From the NCBI GenBank assembly GCA_031472005.1, contig PZJY01000013.1:1488001-1552000 (forward strand): a DNA stretch of 64,000 bases, given 5' to 3'. The translations under genes were made by a program, and so were the position numbers. Below, piece by piece: positions 58,339 to 64,000 of this stretch (the first letter of the stretch is position 1; each line of letters starts with the position of its first letter). The stretch comes from Tetracladium setigerum. Lineage: Eukaryota; Ascomycota; Leotiomycetes; Helotiales. The notes below the pieces were generated by a model. The model searched no databases. It was not told the origin of the DNA and saw nothing but the letters and a program-made list of their open reading frames with translations.

Positions 58339-61300
58339 CTACCAATTCAAGTCCGCCACCGAATCTGTCAACTCCTTAATGACCGATTCCGATATTCCCC
58401 TCTCCATCTTCAACTTCGCCTTCTGTCTATTCCTTGTATAGAAAACCGGACAATCCTTACTATCACACTTCACCTCATCCACCGGAGATATCCCAGAACA
58501 GCTCTGACACATCCTCAAGAGATCCATATACTTCTTCTCCTCATTCCCCAGCTTCGCCCGAAGCGACAGAATCGAAACCGGCTTGTCCGCCAGACATTTC
58601 GGACAAACAGATCCCTCTTCTTCAAGTTTCTCCCCACAAACAAGACAGGAGAGCGATTTCATGTAGGATTCAAGAGTTTTCTTCGAGCTGTCTTTTGACT
58701 GCCCTTGTCTTCGGGTGTTGGCATCTACTCGTCGAATGCGTTGATATTTTGGCATCTCGTCATACCATCCTCGGACATTTGCTCCGACAAGATTGAAAAT
58801 CCGCTCCAAGGGAGGAATGAGATTCTTTGAAATATAGTATTCGGCATCAAGTTCATTATGATCGTTATCCAGCAGTTCTTCTGGAGCAACACATCGGTCT
58901 ATCAATCGTGCACCCGGAGCACCTGTAATGACAACATATGGTACGCGTTCGCCATACTGAGGTTCCGCTCTCGCATCTTCAAGCATTCGTTTCGTCGAGA
59001 TCATAGCGCCAGGTGGAGGAGGTCCCTTATCACTGTACGTGCCGAGTTTGACTTCTCGAGCAAAGCAAAAGTCTTGAACTGAAACCGAGCCCCTCATGAT
59101 CTTTTCAAACTGCTCTTGGACGTAAGACTTCACCTGACTGAGATCTGCAGTGCGGAATAGAAGTTTGAGGGTCTTCTCTTCAATCTTCTGCTCGGCTGGC
59201 GTGCCGTCCCTCCGCACGGTCTCGATTCCTTTTGCATCGAATTCTGGTGTGACCTGATCTCTGTTCTCGTATTTGAACCCAACGTATCGCTTCTTTGCAA
59301 GAAGGACGCATGGGAAGTAGACCTTTTCAAACTTGAGCTTGACTGGCCGTGGATTGATATTCGTCACAGTTTTGGCGATCTCTTCGCCGATGTCGAAGGC
59401 TTGATCTTTTGTTCGACCTTTGAGATAGACGAATATGCTGTCTGTATCTCCGTAGACAACCTCGGCACCCCAACGCTTCACCGAGTGTATCAGAGCGATA
59501 GCCTTCTCCAAAGTCTCGCGGGCAGTCTGTACGATACTGTCTGCAATCTCAGAACATGGCATACGGCCAGAAAACGAGGCTGACGTATAACCGTAAGTGA
59601 CGTTTGCAATTAGCTTGAGAGCCAGCTGCCTGTTGTTGAGCAGCTGCTGAAGAGCCTTGTCATCCTTGTCTATCTTCATCCCGCTTTTGACCATCACTCG
59701 AGTTTCAAGAATTTCCCCCAACATCTTGGCTAAGAGAGACTTCCGTATCTCGGGCTTGGTATACATAATACCATTGGGAGCGATATTGATATGATCTTTT
59801 AGTAGCTCCAGAAGTCTTTCTTGTCGCTTGTATTCAGAAAATCCCATCTTGTTTGTGCCGCGCCAATTGACAATCCGCCCAAGGAATGTTGAATAACAGT
59901 AATTGTAAGCTATCATCACACTTGGATAGAGGCTCTGAAAGTCAAGGACGAGTAGAGGGCTGTTGTAGAAGGCGCTCTGAGGCTCCATAACCAGTGGTAA
60001 ACACTCGAGCGCATTTTGGCTCCCCACCTGCTTCCGACTTGGAGACACCAGCATGAAATTCTCGGGTTTGGCGATGCGGAACATCAGAGATTCAACTTTG
60101 AATTGAGATCCTCGAGAGAAGACCGAGAAGAAGTCAACACCAAGTAGACGAGCTTGTTCGCTTGTTCGTTGGATCAGCTCATTCTGCTCGAGAATCTCGA
60201 GATCAAGCTGCACTCTTCGGGTGTAATGATTCAAGACTTTCGCTAGATCCCTTGGCTTGTTATTCGTATACCATGTCGTCAAATCGGCCCATGTAAAGTG
60301 GGCAATTCGGCGATGAAGTAGATGAAATGTGACATTCTCCATCGTGTATTGCAGCAAGTTCAACTCAGATCTCATGGCTCGCCAGATGTTGATCATATGC
60401 CTTCCAGTGACTCGAATGGTGGATGTGTTGTTGAAGCCCCATTTATCATTCTCTTTGCCAAAGCGTCCATGAGATTGCGATTTCATCCGAGAAAATTCGT
60501 CGCAAAGATTGTAGTCATATTTCAGTCGTGCTCTTTCGATTAGATAGCCCCATGACCCTCCATGAACCTCATACCCAGTCAGAATATCCGGGTCGTGTGT
60601 CCGAACAATCTCCACCATTCGAATCATCAAATCAAGCTCAGTAGTTTCCTCTACAACTGGGAAGGGAACCTCTTTCGAGATCCTCTCTGAGATTGAGCTA
60701 TCTTCTGAGAGAACAACAATCCCGACATGCGTGCCATTGACATTGCCGTTGCTCTCCAGAATTCCCTCTTCAGACTGTAAGCACCAAAACAAACATTGAA
60801 TCTCATCCTCTTCTGGATTGGGTACGAGTGTGCCACGAGTATTGATATGTACCTCTAAACTCATCGTGCTCATGTATTGTGCCTCATGCTTGACACTTGT
60901 TTTCTTTTGATTTTGGGTGAACTTGAACTCATTGCTGTTCTTCTGAGTTGGGCCATCGATTTGCGAGAGTTCTTTCTTGGCATGAGGCTTGACAGGAGCT
61001 GGGACTGATGCCATCCTTGCCGCCTCCTCCTCTCGATACCATTTCTCAACTTCATCGTAGGTGGGCGGTGGTTCTGCAATGGCCCAGCTGCGAAGAGTGC
61101 ATGCTTCTTGTCGACGTTTGCTGGCGAGTTCTTCTCTTACTTTGTCAACCACGATTGCCGGCTTCTCACCAAATGTTGCATCGGATTGTCCGGTCGCATC
61201 AAATTCTGGGAGGAAAGGAAGAGTTGTACTCTCCAATTTGAATTCTCTACCTGCCCACTCTCTGGCTCGTTCTGGGACATCTGCTTCGTTGCTGTAGTAT

Positions 61301-63421
61301 GCATCTTGATAAATCATAGTCGGAAGATTGAATGAACTCATTGTTGAAACTACCTCTTTGGATGATGGTGGTGGGTCACCTAGGAAAAGAAGCTTTTCAC
61401 CTGAACTGGAACTTATATTTTTGAGGATGGCCTGGAAAGAAGATGACGGTGCTGTTGCTGGAGAGGTCCGTAACAAGACTAATGGAGATACCTTGGTAGA
61501 GCTACTAGATAGTAGTGATGGGCCGAAGGACACGTGCTTCTTTTGTGAAGGCGTTTGAAGAGCATCGTTCTGTTGGCTCAGCCTAGGGACAGACCTGGAT
61601 TCGGAAAGGTCTTTTACGATAGGAAAATCCAGCACCTGGGACCCATTTCTGACATTGACCTCCTGACTAGAGTTCTTGATTGCGGATCTTTCAACCCCTC
61701 CGTTTGGTTTGGGCGTATGTAGCATTTGTGATTTCGATTGAAAGCCAGAATTCCCCTGATCAGTCCTCCCCTTTGCGGTAGCCGTTGGAATTTCTTCTGA
61801 CAACTTGCTATTTTCATCCGATACAATCTTCTGACGTTTTGGGGACCCTGTACATCCAGCTCGTCAACCCCAGAGCGTTTCAAGATCCTTCCTTCCATGC
61901 TTTCATCGCATTCCAGCCCTCTGTTTTCCAGAGGGACAGGCTGAGAAGAGAGCGCCGAGTCCCCAAAGCTATCAGATTCGTCTGACATGACACCCATTTC
62001 GTCAAAAGCTTCTTCGATATTTGGGTTCAACCCAGTATCCTCCACTGTCTCTTCCTTGCCAACCTTTGGCTTTTGCGAGAATACAATCTCTCTCATAACA
62101 TCCTCGTCGGAATCGTAAGGATACTCATCATCATCACTCATCGCCCCCAGCCCTATTATCCCTCTCTCGTTCACTTCTCGTTGCTTATTATCATCACCCA
62201 TATCGTATTCAACACTCCGCAACTCCGCCCCTTGAGTCAGACCAAGTGCCGGCCGTAAATTTTCAGGATAAAGATCCTCAACAGATTCTAAAGTCGTCCT
62301 GATTGCTGCTTCATAAGTCGTCTTCTTTACGAAGGAATTGAATGTGATCTTTGACCCATCACCTTTCAATTTCTCATTTGAAATTAAATCCATTACCATC
62401 TCTCGATACTCTTCCTCATGTATCCAACCACCAGCCTGTGAATTTCGTACATCAGCACTCATTGAAACCATGACATCCGCTGGAAATGGACTGCTTCCTG
62501 GGTCCGTATTCGACATTTTGGCTTTTCTCCTGCGGGTCTCATCCCTCCAAAGTCCAGCCATACTGTGAACCAACTTTTCGTCTGGAGCAAGAGGATTAAG
62601 ACGTTCGATGAAGTCATGATGCAATGGCCGAGGTTTGACATCCTGTCGATTCAAGATATCCTGCGCACATATATCCACCTCTAGCGCACAATGACTGACC
62701 CTTGGAAGTTCTCCCTCGCCACTTATCAAATTGGCTGGAATGGACCACTCATGCCAAAGATGTGAAGTGTCCTTTACTTCATCATAGAAAGGTACCGGAC
62801 TCCTAAAGGTGACCTTTTTGCAGTCGATGTATCCACATCCGTACAAGTTGTAGTCCGCCATCCATTGCAATAAAAATTGAAGATGTGCCTCATATGGTTG
62901 GAAAACCTTCTCCATCACAACTCCTTGCCGTAACAGATCCGCCAGCCGTGTCATCATCATCGGATTCAACATATAGATCTTCAGATAATACCTGTAGCCT
63001 ACATGGAAGCCATAGAATGGTATTCCCTTGACGAGTGTAATTCGCGCCACAAATTTTGCCTTTCCATCTTTCACATTCCGTCTGTAACTCACGGCGAGTG
63101 CATAGTCGATGGAGAGATGAAGTCTTTGTAAGTAGGTGCCAACTATAACTGTCAACTGAAGTCCACCCTCTTTTTAGAGACCATACCTGTATCTGGGACT
63201 AAACTTCCTGTGTACTCAACGTACAAGTAAGGAAACACGCCATGAATGTGCGCGCATACTTTTTGCCCCGTCTCTGTTGAACCAAAGACTCGTATTATTG
63301 GAACACTCGGCTCCTTGTCTACCTGTGAGGGCTTGATGTTGCTGCGAAGGACTGGGTCGAATTTCGTAGGGACGCTCTGGTAGTGGTCCACACAGTTAAG
63401 GCGGACACGAAAAAGGTCCAT
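58339..63421 (-). CDS. REV3: DNA polymerase zeta catalytic subunit (REV3), one frameshift
   Basis: Exon 1 is 63187-63421, a 38-nt intron follows (63149-63186), and exon 2 is 63148-58339. One base restored at 61841-61848 gives 1681 aa. The start MDLFRVRLNCVDHYQSVPT matches Rev3 N-termini. The family-specific N-terminal region includes VARITLVKGIPFYGFHVGYR. B-family polymerase motifs are DFQSLYPSVMIAYNYCYST (A), KLIANVTYGYTSASFSGRMP (B) and VYGDTDSIFVYL (C, with the two metal-binding Asp). The C-terminus has CysA (CLVCGEKLEEEGSVCPKC) and the iron-sulphur CysB cysteines (CQSC, CDSKDC). Rev3 with Rev7 extends DNA past lesions in mutagenic translesion synthesis. The 38-nt intron is very short but its phase fits (DTG/VIVGTYLQ). 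Confidence 0.93.
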
Positions 63422-63646
63422 GAAGGGCAAGCCCAAGTTAACTGTCGAATTTCATCCAGAGGAACCATTGTTAAACATTGCTGTCTAAAGATATTGCTCG
63501 GAGCAAGTCGTGGGCTGTCGTGAATTGCGACACGGACTTTGGCGCGTGGTCACGAGATCAGCTGTAGCTTCTGCCGCCTCTTGAAGTTGGAGACCACTCC
63601 AGCGCAACACTTCTTCCTCAACGACCATCTGCCACACATATTGAAA
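63422..63646. promoter_or_regulatory. Short divergent promoter (REV3 / SLU7)
   Basis: Only 225 nt separate the two divergent ATGs, so the promoters must overlap. I see no TATA box. The region holds a CAAGTCGTGGGCTGTCGTGA stretch of unknown role. Confidence 0.5.
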
Positions 63647-64000
63647 ATGCCTCCAGCCGGTGCGCAACCTAGAAAGCCAGCGGCTCCTTCGGCTGCGAAC
63701 AAAGAAGCCAACGAATACATCCCTTCCTTCATCTCCAAGAAACCTTTCTACATCGGCGAAGATGACGATCAAAATGACTACCTCGAGCATCAACGTTTAC
63801 AAAAAGCGCAAGCAGACCAATCGAAATGGTACGATCGAGGCAAGAAACTCGGCCCGGCTGCTACGAAGTTCAGAAAGGGTGCCTGTGAAAACTGTGGTGC
63901 TATGACACACAAGACGAAGGAATGTTTAAGTCGACCAAGGGCGAAAGGCGCGAAGTGGACTGGCAAGAATATTCAAGCAGATGAGGTGATTCAAGATGTC
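63647..64000 (+). CDS. SLU7: Pre-mRNA-splicing factor SLU7, 3' partial
   Basis: The frame is open from ATG 63647 ([20 protein letters not shown]) to the window end, 118 codons, with no intron in this part. Diagnostic features are [15 protein letters not shown], the segment [20 protein letters not shown], and the CCHC zinc knuckle [14 protein letters not shown], followed by [20 protein letters not shown]. Slu7 binds the spliceosome for 3' splice-site choice in the second catalytic step. The rest of the gene lies outside the window. Confidence 0.92.
   Translation, partial: MPPAGAQPRKPAAPSAANKEANEYIPSFISKKPFYIGEDDDQNDYLEHQRLQKAQADQSKWYDRGKKLGPAATKFRKGACENCGAMTHKTKECLSRPRAKGAKWTGKNIQADEVIQDV

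Noticed and set aside
1..64000. Search for tRNA/5S genes, CRISPR arrays and intact transposons
   Set aside because: No B-box plus cloverleaf, no regularly spaced repeats and no transposase or reverse transcriptase frame was found by eye; a covariance-model search could still find a short RNA.

Overview
The window is nuclear DNA of a filamentous ascomycete (Pezizomycotina). Genes carry short GT-AG introns, mostly 46-90 nt with CTAAC/CTGAC-like branch sites. UTRs are long and pyrimidine-rich, spacing is compact, and the gene set is typically fungal (QDE-1/SAD-1-type RdRP, ASH1-type SET protein, PMT1, AIM11, Zn2Cys6 regulator, SMP-domain tether). A leotiomycete (Botrytis/Sclerotinia-like) is my impression only; no phylogenetic test was possible. 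I saw no tRNA, rRNA, CRISPR array or intact transposon.

Layout. 0-4 kb: 3' part of an RRM/C2H2/G-patch protein, AIM11, pantothenate kinase (-). 4.8-9.2 kb: RNA-dependent RNA polymerase (-). 10-13.2 kb: PMT1 protein O-mannosyltransferase (-). 14.4-15.1 kb: five-exon small membrane protein (-). 15.9-17.9 kb: DHHC palmitoyltransferase (+). 20.3-22.8 kb: ASH1-like H3K36 methyltransferase (+). 23.7-25 kb: RIM2-type mitochondrial carrier (+). 25.7-26.4 kb: SNX3 (-), divergent from a tetraspanin-like gene (+, 27.1-28.2 kb). 29.4-32.4 kb: Zn2Cys6 regulator (+). 32.4-39.9 kb: gene-poor, holding one 39-aa two-exon ORF (37.0 kb). 39.9-41 kb: SAICAR synthase (-), divergent from a DUR3-like symporter (+). 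44.9-46.2 kb: alpha/beta hydrolase (+). 47-49.6 kb: nine-exon multi-RRM protein (-). 51.5-52.4 kb: CIA30 (+). 53-56 kb: Nvj2/TEX2-like SMP protein (-). 57.1-57.8 kb: unknown protein (+). 58.3-63.4 kb: REV3 (-), divergent from SLU7 (+, cut by the window end).

These are mostly unlinked housekeeping and regulatory genes; I see no biosynthetic cluster, defence island or mobile element. The strongest pattern is technical: at least fourteen single-base deletions, each shifting the frame by the same -1 step and mostly inside short homopolymers, interrupt otherwise conserved genes (RdRP, PMT1, SAICAR synthase, REV3 and others). Adding one base at each site gives full-length proteins whose exon phases all close. 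This points to homopolymer-contraction errors in the assembly rather than pseudogenes, and automated gene models here will be wrong. The RdRP case falls exactly on the catalytic DLDGD motif and needs independent confirmation. Real biological points of interest are the small 39-aa gene, the gene-free region around it, an 11-nt micro-exon, a GC-AG intron, a 388-nt polypurine intron and a 436-nt intron carrying a perfect inverted repeat.
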